Origin: Atopsyche davidsoni | Taxonomy: Eukaryota > Arthropoda > Insecta > Trichoptera > Hydrobiosidae | NCBI GenBank assembly: GCA_022113835.1 | Contig: JAILWY010000014.1 | Coordinates: forward strand, 9,549,501-9,613,500 | Length of the DNA: 64,000 nucleotides | Direction: 5' to 3' | Shown here: piece by piece, positions 49,313 to 62,251 of the stretch | How the letters are laid out: every line of letters starts with the position of its first letter | How positions within the stretch are numbered: the stretch's first letter is position 1 | Made by a program: the position numbers and the translations under genes | The notes under the pieces: model-generated | What the model was told of the DNA's origin: nothing | The model's input: the letters and a program-made list of their open reading frames with translations, nothing else | Database searches by the model: none

Positions 49313-49958
49313 TCAACAGAAGCTGTCCTTCCCTTCTATGTACATGTCCTCGGCCGAGGGTACGTACACGCCCTTGGCGCTGCCGTACCGCGACCCCATG
49401 GCGCTATGGTGCGTGCCGTATCTCCCCAGCGTCCCTCCGTACTTCAGGTCGGCGGTATCCTTCATATACCTCTCGTCAGTGTGGGGGTCGTATCTATCCG
49501 AATTATTGTATCTCGCGTCGTTCAATCCGTACCGCTCCGCGGACGAGTACTTGGATCCCATGCTGTACTTGTCTATCGTTGCGTACTTTTGAGTAGTTCC
49601 ATAGCTGGGTTCGTTCGACACATAAGTATCGGCTGCAGGTATTTGGTACCTCCCCATCCCTGTTCCGTTGGTGTGCATGTGGTTCACGTGCAGGTGATTG
49701 TTTGAGCTGTTTGTGGCTTCGAGCTGGGCTTTTATCTTCTTCTTCTCTCTGTGCTTGTGCTGGCAGAATCTTACGCAGAACGTGAATATAATCGGGATGG
49801 TGAGGAATAGGAAAGCGCCAGATCCGATCACTATGTAGTGGAAGGGAATGCCAAACTGGAAAGCGCAGTTTGAGTCTTCCTCGTCGAAGCCGGATGGACA
49901 ATGGTTTACACCGTCGCACCACAGGGTCGCAGAGATGCAAGCGTTTAGTTCAGGACAC
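49313..49958 (-). CDS. Last exon: second half of LDLa, transmembrane segment, tail
   Basis: The acceptor is CTCTTTTACAG just above 49958. It completes an Arg codon (AG+G) and reads CPELNACISATLWCDGVNHC, then PSGFDEEDSNC. The stop is TGA at 49313-49315. The tail has nine [K/R]Y dipeptides between KYATIDKYSMGSKY and GSRYGSAK, then V-Y and M-Y. The end -S-F-C fits a class I PDZ-type ligand (Ser at -2). FCVRFC at the membrane edge is a possible palmitoylation site. Confidence 0.95.
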
Positions 49959-52900
49959 CTGTAAAAGAGCAAAGAAGGAATTAGTTTATATTCATTTAAA
50001 ACTAAGCTAGTAAAATTCTATATTGAGTTATTTTTGTTTAAAATATCATATTTATTTAAATAGTGTGTATTCAAGTAGGACCTTGATAATCAGAACATTA
50101 GTTTTTTTGTGCCAGACAAAAAAAATAACTAAAAAGGTTTATTAAGTCTCTGTAGTTTTTTACTACATTTTTTATAGGGAAAAACTTAATTGTGATTTAA
50201 GACTTCGATAAAATACAAAAGATTCATATTGTGACTAATAATTGTTCTAAACATAGTATAAATTATAACACTTTCATTTCATTAGCTTTACAATTTTAAA
50301 GTAACATATATTATATAATGGTCGTGTTAATCTTGTTAAAAGTATCGTAATATCAAAACAAAATATATTCTACTTCTATTGACTTATTGTTAACAATATT
50401 CATTGAATGTGTCCAAGTTCGTGCTTTTGAAAAGATTGCAGCTCGAAATGAAAATAGCTTTGAACAATTGAGTCCTTCGAGGATTGACGTGTGCTTTCAG
50501 TTACAGATATATTGAGGATGAGGTAAAGGAAATATTACTGTAAAGCTCGTTACAATTTTAAGCGCCTTAATTTATCTGAAAGCACTATCTACGCAACCTT
50601 CGTCAGATCGACATGCCCATCGCTCGCTGCAAAAACGAAGCCTCGGCGATCTCCAATGCTTTCTTATGGTGAATCCACGGGGGCCCGGTTGGAAATAAAC
50701 TCATCTACTTAATGGGCCGAGGCGACATTTTTCAACGCTGAGAAAAAAAGCAGTTCGCTTTTAGACGTAATTGCCATCAGCCCTATGCCAGCAGTGCAGT
50801 GATTCGAGTCGACCCTTTGCACCAAGAAAAGGGCAGGGATTTTATTTATATTTTTAATAAATTACTATTATTAAAATTAGTTGTCTTAGACAGATGTCTC
50901 GTCAATCAAAATCATCTTTGACCAAAATGAAACGGGCGTGAGCATAATATCATCAGTTTGTGGATCAAGTTTGGGACCTTTTGATCTAAGAGTCAACATT
51001 CCAACTGCTGAGCCAACAAACAAGTCAACATTTTTTTTTCATACAATCTCTTCTATGAAATAAAATCTCCAAAAAATCTCAAAAATCGATTGGGTATTAT
51101 AAAATGGTCTAAATTGTGGACACCCTTCGACCGACGGTACCCTCCAAAAACGAATAGTCTATTAAGGTCAACCTCAGTTTCATTATAATCACGGTGGATC
51201 TTTTATTAAATTTAAACGATTGAGATTGGCTAAAAGTAAGAAAATTGGACTTATATTGCGTAAAAATTTTGATAACTCTTACAATTTTAAAATAAGTTTA
51301 TATACAGCGACCGTCAAATCATTTGAGTTTAAAATAGCATTTAACGTACATGCCGTGACTTTAAGGACTGTATTGATCTTTTAAAATATTTGTTAATTTG
51401 TTAGACGCTGTGTATAAAGTGTAAACTTTTTAATCAATAGAATCAAAACCAATTTATTATACAACTATTCTATATACAACTATTTCTAAATATTTTGATT
51501 ACTCTGATGTTTCACTGCCCTCCAGACTTTCAATGGCCGGCTACAAGCAAGTCGTTAAGAGTTGCCAGGTTCTTTCACGTAGTCTTGGATTAAACTTAAT
51601 TTTAACCGGTTTTATAGTAAGTACCTCTTTACTATTCATAGTGTTGTTATTCTTGAGAATTCTACTGCAAGTCACTAGATGAAGTTATTTGCACAAATGT
51701 TCAAAAATATACATTACTGTTAAAATATTTATTTTCAAAATATACATTTCGTTAATACTTCGGAGGCTTTTCAAAAAAGTACTAAATACTTTAAGATTTT
51801 TAATTAAATTAAATTATTAAATAATTGATATTTTCATCCGAATCTATTTATATATTCAAAAACATATATTTTTTAAATAAATAGTTTTTTAATACCACCG
51901 TGTATCTTGTATTTTATTTAGGAAGAAAGTTGACACGCGAGAGGTTTGACATTTATTGTCTCTGCGGCACATGGACGTTCATGAGTTTGTTCAGAATGTT
52001 TTGTTTGTTCTGCAATTTCCAGAGTTTTAAATATTAAAAAAAAAACATTTCTTGCATATATAGTACAAAAACTGTTTAAACTAAAAACACTTTTAGTAAA
52101 GAGTTTTTTTTCTGGTGTAGGCTATCTATTGATTTCTTAGTAGATTTCGTACTAACAATATTTATTTGATAAAATCGTGTGATAAATTTACATTTCTAGG
52201 TATGAAGTTGACCAGAACATCACTTATTGTTAATAAAGTTCATTTTCAAAAAATATTAACTCTTGTTAACTACAAGCCCTATTTGTAGCTTAACGAAAAA
52301 AACACAATATGATAATGAATTGAAAATTACTTTAACACTTACAAAAAACATTCACATTAAAAAACTATATTGCTGTACAAATTTGTCACCTTCTACAGTA
52401 AATATTATTTATCTAAAATAATACAAAGTACGTGTGAAGCAAACCAACCAAATATGCAGTTCAAAAGTAACTTAGGAACTTTAAAAAAATACATAGGCAT
52501 CTGAAGGAAGCTCCTGAAACTCCCGCAAAAACAAGAGAGCGCCGCGAAAAATTCTGAAAATTCCAAATTCGACTTCTAAACTTTCCCGCACAACCTCCCG
52601 AGGCTGGTTGGCTCGGTTGTTGGATTTTTCTCACCCCGAGATATAAATTGCGGCGGTGCACCTACGTACGAAATTGGCTCCGCGCGCTGCAGCCAGTCGT
52701 GTCTCTGAGGAAATATACTAGAAATATCTCCAGCTGGAGTCGAGGCGTGGCCTGCATAGCATAAGGGGGTGCAGGGGGCACCTTATGCGATATTCTGAAA
52801 ATTCTGAACAAAGTTTTACGTCCGCAAAAAATGTCTTTATCTCTAAGAAAGCAGCTCTTTGGGTAAAGCCATGTAGTTGGGTTTAATAATATTAGCCGCT

Positions 52901-53472
52901 ACATTCTTGCAAACTATATATACTACATAAAATAAATATATGATTCTATAAAAAATAGAAATAAAAACGGTCTGATGTGTTTTACAGATTTGGAGAATCA
53001 TCAGATGTTTTAAGTACAATTTTGCAATTATAGTGCAACTATACCCATCGCCGTATAAGCTTTCTCATAGCAAATAAAGCATATTAAGATCACAAAATTT
53101 GCAGGTGTCTTCAAGTCATTATAAATAACGAAAATATCAATGTGCTAATCTTATTCTTTGGATCTAAACAGATTTTAAGTATTAATTAAAATACCAAATA
53201 ATAAAAAAATATTTCATAGGGCGTGATAATCAATAATTACATATTAGTGATCTACGATTTGTAACTCTCTTTTTTTTAAAATTATGTATACGTTGCAATA
53301 AATAATACTTGCAAAAAAGGTTTTTGTACAAGATTTGTTCAATACTATTCATAAAATGGATAAACATGAATTAGACTAGACAATCATAAATATACAAAAT
53401 AAAAAAAAATGTCCTTTATGTAAATTTTATTTGTAAGAATAAAACTTTTTAAATAAAATAATTAATTGTGTC

Positions 53473-53512
<40 letters not shown>

Positions 53513-56500
53513 ATTTATAAAATAAATAAATAAATTACAAAAATATGTACTTATATAAAATAAATACAGAACAGGTTCGATTGATAGTACCTATTATTTA
53601 TCTTATTGATTTTATAGTAAGATTTCGATTAAATACTTAGAAACCAAATACTAGGATAGTGAAGATACCTCATAATGTATTAAGCATGGAATTTATTTCA
53701 AATAAGAAGTCAAATATTTTATGATGCCTTATTTCACGTGGAATACTTTAAGAGTATAACCTGGATGGTTGAATTAAATTTGAATTATTCATAAAACTAG
53801 GCGAATTTGCTGCCGTTTTTCATAACCATGGATTATATTGCCATATGAATATGGGGGGTGAAGAGCTTACTGTTATAACCGTTTCTTATGCAATTTATTA
53901 CAACAATATAAAAAAAAAATCCACCAATAAATTAACATCAATTGAAAATGGTACAATATATTTTACAAATTCATTTTTTCCTCATAGTATTTTCAAAAAT
54001 AAACTTGCAAACTTTTACGAAACAAGAATTATTAATAAGTTTTCAGGTCGTTATGTTAAAGCTTAGTTATTAGAGCCGGTTCAAGATGTGATTATTTCTG
54101 TAAAGTTTCAGCTCTGGTACTGAAGCCATTACAAAAACTATGAAAACAACTTTATATTAAAGAAATAACCACATGTCGAATAAAAAATCATATCTTGATT
54201 CGGGTTCAAGAAAGTTATGTTTGTTACTCAAATTTATTTTAAAAAATATGTTCACTTAAAAAATCTAGGTAGTAGTTAAAAAAATAGAATATGTAAACTC
54301 ATCTGACGGCTGAAAACAGAAATTGAAAACGTTAGCTTTAGCGTTTACTAAAAAGTATGTATATTATTTAATAGCGGAAATCTTCAGTTATGTACTGTTC
54401 AAGCAAAAAAATATACTTTCGTATCACTTATTTTCAATCATAACAAGTGATTTTTTAAAATAAATTTTACTGAAAAAGTATTGTGTAACATTTTAGAAAT
54501 CACTGTAAAAAAATGTAGAAATATCACCCAAAAAGAATGACTGCTATATTTTTTTTATTTACAAGAAAGCGAGTGAAAGAAAACCTATTAGCGTAATGAA
54601 AATCTCTGGAGCTTTTTCCCTTCCAAAATAAAAATACATAACTCAAGTTCAAGATATTATTTAATCTTTGTGATAACTTTTTGATTTATTAATAAATATA
54701 ATGGAGTAGTACTTAAGAGATTGACTTATAGATTTTTTGTCACGTAGGAAATATTCCACGCAAAGAATATCCCAAATATGATAAACACGATAAACTTAAT
54801 TTTACTTGCATTAAAGTACGTTTTCCGTTATTATTTTCAATTTTATTTGGAAAGATCTTAGTCTTGAATTACCAGTCCCCTCGTTATCGTAATAAAATAA
54901 ATAAAATAACATACTTTGTTTCTATTATATATTATTCACGAAGATTAAGCAGTCAAACGTCTTAAGCAAAATATTATATAATACACAGTATTATTAGAAC
55001 GTTCAGATTTATACACGAGTTTTAAGTATGCATATAGCCTTAAATATTATTTTATTTCATGTTGTAGAGAACGCCAAAAATAACCCTTGAAATTTAGAAG
55101 ACGTCAAAAAACATTACTTTTCTGTATTGCAGCTAAGTCTTAAAATGATTTCTTAATAGTAGAACAGCTGTTCAATTCAATAGCTTACTTATCGGTTTAA
55201 ATACACTTATAGCCTTGTATACAAAATAACCTTGGTTTATTTTAAAGTTATTTTGGTTTTTGTTAATTTGATATAATGATATTCAAAATTGGAATCGTAG
55301 GAATTAAATTTATAAATAAACAAGAGTTGTAATAAATTATCTCTTCCTACGCGTATTAATTTTATACCGCCTAAGGAAATCTTCTTCCAGGATAATTACT
55401 TTAGTCGATCGGTTTCAGCAGTGGAAAAGCTGTCCAACTGCAAGAAAATGAGAGAAAACTCCGCTATTAATTGATGTGGGATGTCCGGCGGTCTCCCGGA
55501 AATAAAACCTGATTACTCCGCCCGGAAGTTGGTCAAACTTTGACAAATTCCTTACGAGATAGTCAGCGCGCTGGAGGTGCCTTCCGGTCCGATCCGATTA
55601 CACAAAAACCTTGTAATGATTCATGAGGCAAGTTTGAATACCGCTTAATCTTCATTCGCAACGCTAGTAATACAAATTACTGAAGAGATTTTTCAGTTAT
55701 GATTTATAATTAGTTTCGCGGCTGCTTTTCTTCAGGGTGATTTAGGTATTTTTTTTTTCGTGTGGGTTCTTTGTGAATTTCACAATATGAAAATCTTTTT
55801 TAATTTACGAGTGTTTTATAATGAGGGTAAATCGCTTGATACTTTGAATGGATTTTGTGTGCTCTTAATATAAATTCAAGGCGTGAAAGAAAATATGCGA
55901 TATTTTACAGAACAAATTTCTAACATTATTTCGTATACGCCGTTGCATAAATTTTCGTTTTTTTACAAGCTCTGTTACAAAAAAAATATATGCTCGGGTT
56001 CTTTCGCTATAAATTTATTTTTAAATCGAAACCGCAGGTGTTTCCAAAATATTCTTTATGGTAAAGCGATACATTCGGGGAAAAAAGAAATGGACAAAGG
56101 CAAGAAATTGATTTAAATCTCTCCGAAGGCATCTGGATAGAATTGCGATTTTATTTTTGTTTTGGGCATCAAAATTGACCCCCGCATACGAATAACGTAT
56201 GGAATGAGATAAAAATCCCCAGAATAAAAGGCAAAGGGGAAAGATGGAGCGGAATTGTTACGAAGGGAAGTGTTTTTTGAGTGTAATGCATGGAGGGGCA
56301 AAACGCTAAGACGGTGAGCATATTATATTTTTGTATATTCAATGGAGGGGTTTCAGAGAGGAAAATAGTTGGCCCACTTAGGCATTATTTATTGAGAAAA
56401 TAAAATCTCTTTTTAATAAAAAAAACTGAGTTTTATCTGCGACTGCAAGTGAATTAATCAATCTAATATTTATAACAGCGCAAAATACATCGTATTGGCG

Positions 56501-59500
56501 GGTTTTTGGAATTTGTTTTCAATTCATTTTTGGGTTTAATATAGCGTTTTTACTTTTTTGGTGTTGCAATATTATGAGTACAAGAGGTTTATCTTCAAAG
56601 ACTTGAAAATAACGTAAATAAACCGTTTGATAGTTGATTTAAATTTTGTGTGCACAGAGAAATTGTATGAGTAAATATGCAGATATTGTTATAATTGTTT
56701 GTGTTTATTAATTTTAGGATTATCGTGAAGTTTTCAATAAGAACAAAATACTTTTAAAAAAGGTTTAAGGTAATAAGTTTAAGCTTTACTGAAATCCGAA
56801 TATGTGACAATTAAAATGTTTAGAGAAATGCTAATGCAAATTCTAAAGGTTATGAATGCGGTAATGATAGAAATGAAAATAATAATTATACATTTTTTAA
56901 ACGGTATATGATACGTACTACCTTAAACGAGTTCAATAATTGCTTTTGTATAATGTCTGATTGCTTATTCTTACTCGATAAACTAAGCTTAAGTAAGAAA
57001 GTAATATGAGAGAAACGTAGTGTTCCGCTAAACTCGAACTTTGATCAGTTGAGAAGAAGTTTGTTATTTTATTCATGGTTTGAGCGATTAGACTGTTTTA
57101 AACTTTAGCACTTATTTCATGAAGGCTTATTTTAAGCCAGAATTTGTTGAACGGCCTTGTGACAAGAAGTTTTCAAAATAATATATATTTTATTAACTAT
57201 TTATAAACCCTTTGAGTACTTTTATAAATTAACGAGAAAAGTATTTAAATAGCACTTATATAGTATGTGAAATATCTTTGCGTAATCACATTTCTCTGAA
57301 AATATTTTAGACTTGCCGTCTAAAGAATGAAAAAACCCACGCTGAAAAAGCATTCCGAATTGAAGACCGTTCCGTTTAAAAGCTCTCGGCATCTCATCGT
57401 TGCGCCATCAATCCGTTTTTCCAGCAACGGATACCCAATTCGTTACGGCCGCTAGCTAGCGGCGCCGTTAGAGCAGCTTAACGTAACGACGTGCCGCTCG
57501 CCATTGAGAGGGCTCGCTGCTGCAACGGCGGCTTCTAACGAATATTCGAATTCCCAAACTGAAATTTCTCTCCCGTTTGATGGCAATCTGCGAGTTGCTG
57601 CCGGCAAAAAAAAATTGATTGATGATCGACTGTGAGCAATTATTTGATTCCCAACACAAAAGGCTTTGTTAGCCTTATCAATTACATTGTAAGTCCTTGC
57701 TGGCACGCTACAGTGAATTAATTCCAAGCCATTGAAAATTTTCTAAATGTACTTTATCGCTAAAATTTAAATTAAAAATTATGCTAAATATATTTTTTTT
57801 GGTGTAAATTTTTATCAAGAAATAACAAAGCAGCTTTACAAATATTGAGTCGTGAATTATATAAGAATTAATAGGTTTTGTGAAACGTTTCATAATTTTA
57901 TCAAAGACTTAACTGGGAATTGATATATTTATAAAAAATATTTTTTACACGATAATAAATGAAAGTAATAATAAAAAATCAAGTAGTCTTTCCAGGAGTT
58001 TTTTACTTTTGTTTTTGTTTTAAAAATATTTATAAAATAAAAACGCAATGACGTTACTGTATACAATACATAGGTCGATTACAAGTCATTAGGCGAACAT
58101 AAATGACACCAACGGGGATCTGAACCACTTGTTGTGAATTTCCACCCGTAAAATTTGCAGAATCTTGGTATTTTTTAAAAATATTAGTGTATGATTCGTT
58201 TTTCAAAGGAAAGTTCTATGTAATATATGAAAAAAAGTATTCGTTTTCTGATTTTTCAAATGTAAAAAATATGTTTAAAAGTTAATATTAATTATATTCA
58301 AAAAAACCTTTTTTTCCATACGAGTTTATTGAGAATACATGTTTCAAAGTATTTGATTTACGTCAAGAAAAATGACACTGATTGAATTTGATGTAACACC
58401 AGACCGTGATAGCCATAGCATATTTTATATTTTCAGGTTTTTTCTTATCGTTTTATGTATGAACTTATTACTTTTATTGGCCGGATTTTAAATATATATA
58501 TATTGAACACTCAACAATGTTTTTCTAAACTTATTGTCTAAGCGATCACTTTCAAATATCTTATATACCAATTTTTATAACATATATTTTTTCCTTTCGA
58601 CTGCAATCAAAATATGTGAAAATACTAGCAATGATATAAAATTTAAAAATTATAGCAGTTTGCAACGTGAAAAATTATTGCTTTGCTGTTTATTCACTGA
58701 AAACTCTATTGCGTTTTTTCAAATATTCTTACAGAAATACTTTTTAATGAAGTTTGATTCGAGAAATGTAAGGTGACTTGAATTTTACTCTGGTAACGAC
58801 TTTTGAGAAACTCTATTAAGACTTGGTTATTTATAATAACTAGAAGCTCGTTATAAATTTATAGTTAGTTTGATATACAAATAGATTGTTATTTTATTTG
58901 CAAGTACTCAAACTATCAGAAGTTATTGTATTTTTTGGGCACAAGTGGAATTCGCCATTGATTCTATTATCGTTATCATTACATATAAATAAATTACTTC
59001 CATAATAAGCATGTATGATCATACAACGCGAACATCATTCGTCATCAATATCTTTCGTTTTTACTGATTATACTAAAATAATCAAATATGCCTTGTAAAA
59101 ATAAAAGTTTTAAAGAAAAATACGAAATTTATTAGATATAAGTGTGTTTCATAAGGACAGTAGTTGTAATTTTGGATATAAGGGTTAAAGTTTAAATTTA
59201 ATAACAGTGTTACGTTTTCTAAAACAAATGATTTTCCTGGCAGAAATAAAACGTTTCAAATGATACAATAGTAAATAATTTCTATACCGTTTGTTTGAAT
59301 TCCGTTAAACTTAGTATAACAAATTCTCAACAGCAAAAAAGAGTATTTCGGATTTCTATCATGTAGCTTGGCTCATAAAAAAGATCTTTAACGTGTTTTT
59401 ACAAAACGCGAGCCATTAGTTACGTTGCTCTGGTATATGGCTGAAAACGTTTATAAATAGGGGAGCAAATAAGCTACTCGGGCGATTTAGTTCAGGTCTA

Positions 59501-62251
59501 GGCAATAACTCGGGGCCGTCGCCGGATAAATCTGTTTAAGTCCAAGAGATACGAAGGCTCCGGAAATACATCATTGATATGGATCATGAATTATAATTTA
59601 CTGATTTTCAGAGAGCAAAAGCTTTTAACATCACAACTCTGAGGGTTGTAAACTTAGACGAATGCTTTTGTATGGAAGACTTTATGTTGACGACGAAAAT
59701 ATTTTTGCTTTGTGGTTAAAGGTTTATTCATAAATATTACTTTGATGTTGTTACGTTGTAATATCCAGATCTGTAGATGTTTTTGCCATATTATCTGATT
59801 TACATAAGGAAGATATGAATACGTTATCTTCATAGTATACGTCGTAAGTCAATATTATAGTGTTTATTTTCCGAAAGAATTACATAATATATCGATAAAT
59901 TTCAATACATAAGGCGATTAATATAATATACCTACAATATTGAACTATGCTCCGAAAACATTTAATATCTGATAAAGGGATATATGTTCTTGTACACGGA
60001 GTTTCAAAAGTTGCGATTACTTCTGAACAGAATCTACATGTTGGGTACTTTTAACAATTCTTTTAGATACATATAAATTAAACTTTGTAGTTACTAAAGA
60101 GCATATTTATTTTAGAGAAAAATTGGAGCTTCTAACCGCGTTCGGTTTCATCAAATTAAAAGTTTGGCCTAGGTTATACTCTAAGTGTGACAATGCATTT
60201 AAGAAAACTTAATCATTATATCTCCAGAGATAAACTATATTTATTTATTATCTTTGTTTTTGCATATTTTTCAATCAATGATGATATTAAAAACCAGAAA
60301 AATATAAAAAAATATAGAATAATTAAAAAAAAATGATATAAATCAATCACAATTCTTGTCTAACATAAATAATACGTAATATATTTATTTAATCAAACTA
60401 ACTAAACTAAGAGTTGTAAAGACATAAATTTATACAAGAGAAATTATGACGGATAAAATATTTATTTTGGAAAATATTTTGAAAACAAAAAAAATATATT
60501 ATTTTTAGATATCTCTATACATTCGTTTAGATTTTGAATAGATTTGGTATTATTATACATTTTTTAAAAATCTGAATCATCAACTAATAAACTATAGTAT
60601 TTGTGAAATTATAAAAAAATTCTCGAAAATTTTGCATGTTCACGTGTGAATTAATCACCTGAGTAAATACCGTACACATTATAACGGTGGATGTATAATG
60701 GGGATTTATTATAATCTAGCACAGATCTTTCTAAAATGTGATTAAATTGAGTAGACAAATACCTGTATTGACAATCCAGTATCAAGTTGGGAACAGTTGA
60801 TATCGAAGACACATAAGAGGAGCTAGACGCTCCGAGGGCCGGTCTCTTCGATACTTCGATCCATTTCACGGAGTACTTGCCGGTCTCTCGCTGTACATAC
60901 TCCACGACGAAACTTCTGGAATTCGGCTCCAATATCAACTCGGAGTCTGATTGGTCCCCGCTCAACTTCCAACCCTTGGAAAACAATTCCACTGTCTGCG
61001 AGTCGAAGTTCGCCTTATCATACCCTCCGCCCCCCACCGGACATATCTCCTTTGGAGAGCTCGTCTCGAGGGCGTAGTATATCAGGATCCTATTTAACGA
61101 CGGGCACACGGACGAAGTCATCTGATTGATTTCAAATCCTGTTATTTGCAAATACAAGAAGTTCATATTTGAATCCATCGGCTCCACCAACCAGGGCTGG
61201 TGGATACAGTTGTCGATGGCGAGGTCGTCGGAGCGAACACTCTCCGATACAATGTTCGTATCTGCTATCGCGTACTCCGAGAGCGCTGTATCATCAGGCT
61301 GCGGATTTTTTAACGATATTTCTCCGCTCGATCCTTTGAGCCTTCTTTCAGTCCACGCCGAAGGGCACACGTTGTCTTCCACAGAGTTCGCTGCAATGAA
61401 TTGATATTCGCCTTCAAAGCCGTAATCATTGAAATCTTCTGTTATATTCATCATCGTTATTGTTAGGTTGACTTCGACAACTGAAGATGTGAGCGTGTAA
61501 ATTGAAATCGTTTCAGTCATGTTTGAGCATATGCAATCGCGCGGCAACGCAATATTAGGCCACGGGAATTCAGTTATTTTCAGTTCCGCAAATCCTAGTA
61601 AATTTTTACCGATGCTGTTTCTTGAATAAGTTCGGTCGCATTTCCATCGTCCCGTTTTCATGTCTTTGTATGAATAGCATTCTTTGTTTCCAAAGGCTGT
61701 TTTCGTAAAGGTCAGACGGACTCTCTCTCCCACTCCGGCCTCGAACCTGAGGATGCAGCTCATGTTCTGTGAGCCTCCTCTGCCGTAAAAGAAGATGCTT
61801 TTGGGGGATTGGAATCGACCTGATGTACTCTGCCCTGCTTGAGATGACTTAAAGACCCGGTCACAGAGGCTGTTAGAACCGCGAATCGGTTGGCCTTGCT
61901 GACTGATGTCCACAAACTCGTATCGAATCAGGAACACGATGGGATAGAGAGCTGATCCTTGCTTCAACACCTATAAGAAACAGATAAACGTCATTTTAAA
62001 GTGTAGTGTAGCGATCAGCAAAAAAAATTACTTGTCAAACATAAGACTGCAAAGATCACAAATATTTTTTTATTGAACCTGATTTTTAATTAAGTTTTTA
62101 CCTGTTCAATGGTCAACTCCGGGCCTGTGCTGACATAGCTCTCTTGAAGAGAACACGGCCTCGTGGATCGAGTAGAGTTACTCAAAAGTGTGTGATCGCA
62201 CAGACGAGGCACTTCTTCCTTGCAGAACTCCCCCAACAGGGTGGCATTATT
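49313..62251 (-). CDS. CUB and LDLa domain single-pass membrane protein (partial, C-terminal 667 residues)
   Basis: CDS = complement(join(49313-49958, 60763-61970, 62102-62251)), 5' exons beyond the window. Frame is kept at both junctions (50 codons; 402 codons + 2 nt; 1 nt + 214 codons + stop). In order: a Cys-rich linker, one clear CUB domain (about residues 80-200 of the visible part, ILRFEAGVGERVRLTF), a second CUB-like module (about 245-440, PWLVEPMDSNMNFLYLQITG, SFVVEYVQRETGKYSVKW), an LDLa domain with six Cys (CDG...DEED), a transmembrane segment (IVIGSGAFLFLTIPIIFTF), juxtamembrane Cys and a basic HKHREKKK stop-transfer. The tyrosine-rich cytoplasmic tail ends DSFC. It is most like the Drosophila Culd / l(1)G0289 group; Culd acts in rhodopsin and TRPL endocytic trafficking. 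I cannot tell which member it is. Confidence 0.92.
49959..60762 (-). other. 10.8-kb intron splitting the LDLa domain
   Basis: The donor is TACAG|GTATTT (coding strand) and the acceptor TTTTACAG. Inside there are no recognised exons. GC islands lie at about 50570-50850, 52490-52800, 55390-55640, 56110-56310, 57330-57610 and 59400-59560, candidate intronic regulatory elements. A (TA)n tract is at 53476-53509, a 16-bp perfect palindrome GCCGCTAGCTAGCGGC at 57448-57463, and a GCATAAGG/CCTTATGC hairpin at about 52759-52788. Confidence 0.8.
53476..53509. repeat. (TA)n microsatellite
   Basis: Uninterrupted AT dinucleotides, about 34 bp, inside the large intron. Confidence 0.95.
60763..61970 (-). 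CDS. CUB-LDLa gene, large CUB exon
   Basis: The acceptor (coding strand) is TTTCTTATAG before GTGTTGAAGCAG; the donor is CAATACAG|GTATTTG. The exon gives 402 codons plus two bases and ends ...NLILDCQY, which supplies the first LDLa cysteine. The frame continues past the donor to a stop at 60651, but those codons are intron. Several N-glycosylation sequons occur (NMS, NMT, NLT, NIT), fitting an extracellular location. Confidence 0.94.
61971..62101 (-). other. 131-nt intron of the CUB-LDLa gene
   Basis: Short phase-0 intron with donor CAG|GTAAAA and acceptor TTATAG on the coding strand; AT-rich, no other content. Confidence 0.9.
62102..62251 (-). CDS. CUB-LDLa gene, 50-codon exon
   Basis: The acceptor TTATTTCCAG precedes AATAATGCC. 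It reads NNATLLGEFCKEEVPRLCDH, ...SLQESYVSTGPELTIEQ and joins EQ|VLKQGSALYPIVFL in phase 0. It has three cysteines and two sequons (NAT, NST) and no initiator, so further exons must lie upstream beyond 64000. Confidence 0.9.

Noticed and set aside
49262..49940. Long plus-strand frames (147 and 101 codons) and a second minus frame (145 codons)
   Set aside because: All are shadows of the last exon of the CUB-LDLa gene.
60651..60762. C-terminal extension RYLSTQFNHILERS... of the CUB exon
   Set aside because: It lies past a good donor (CAG|GTATTT), and splicing there joins the LDLa cysteines in frame, so it is intron.
60877..61404. Plus-strand frames of 66 and 92 codons
   Set aside because: Shadows of the large CUB exon on the minus strand.
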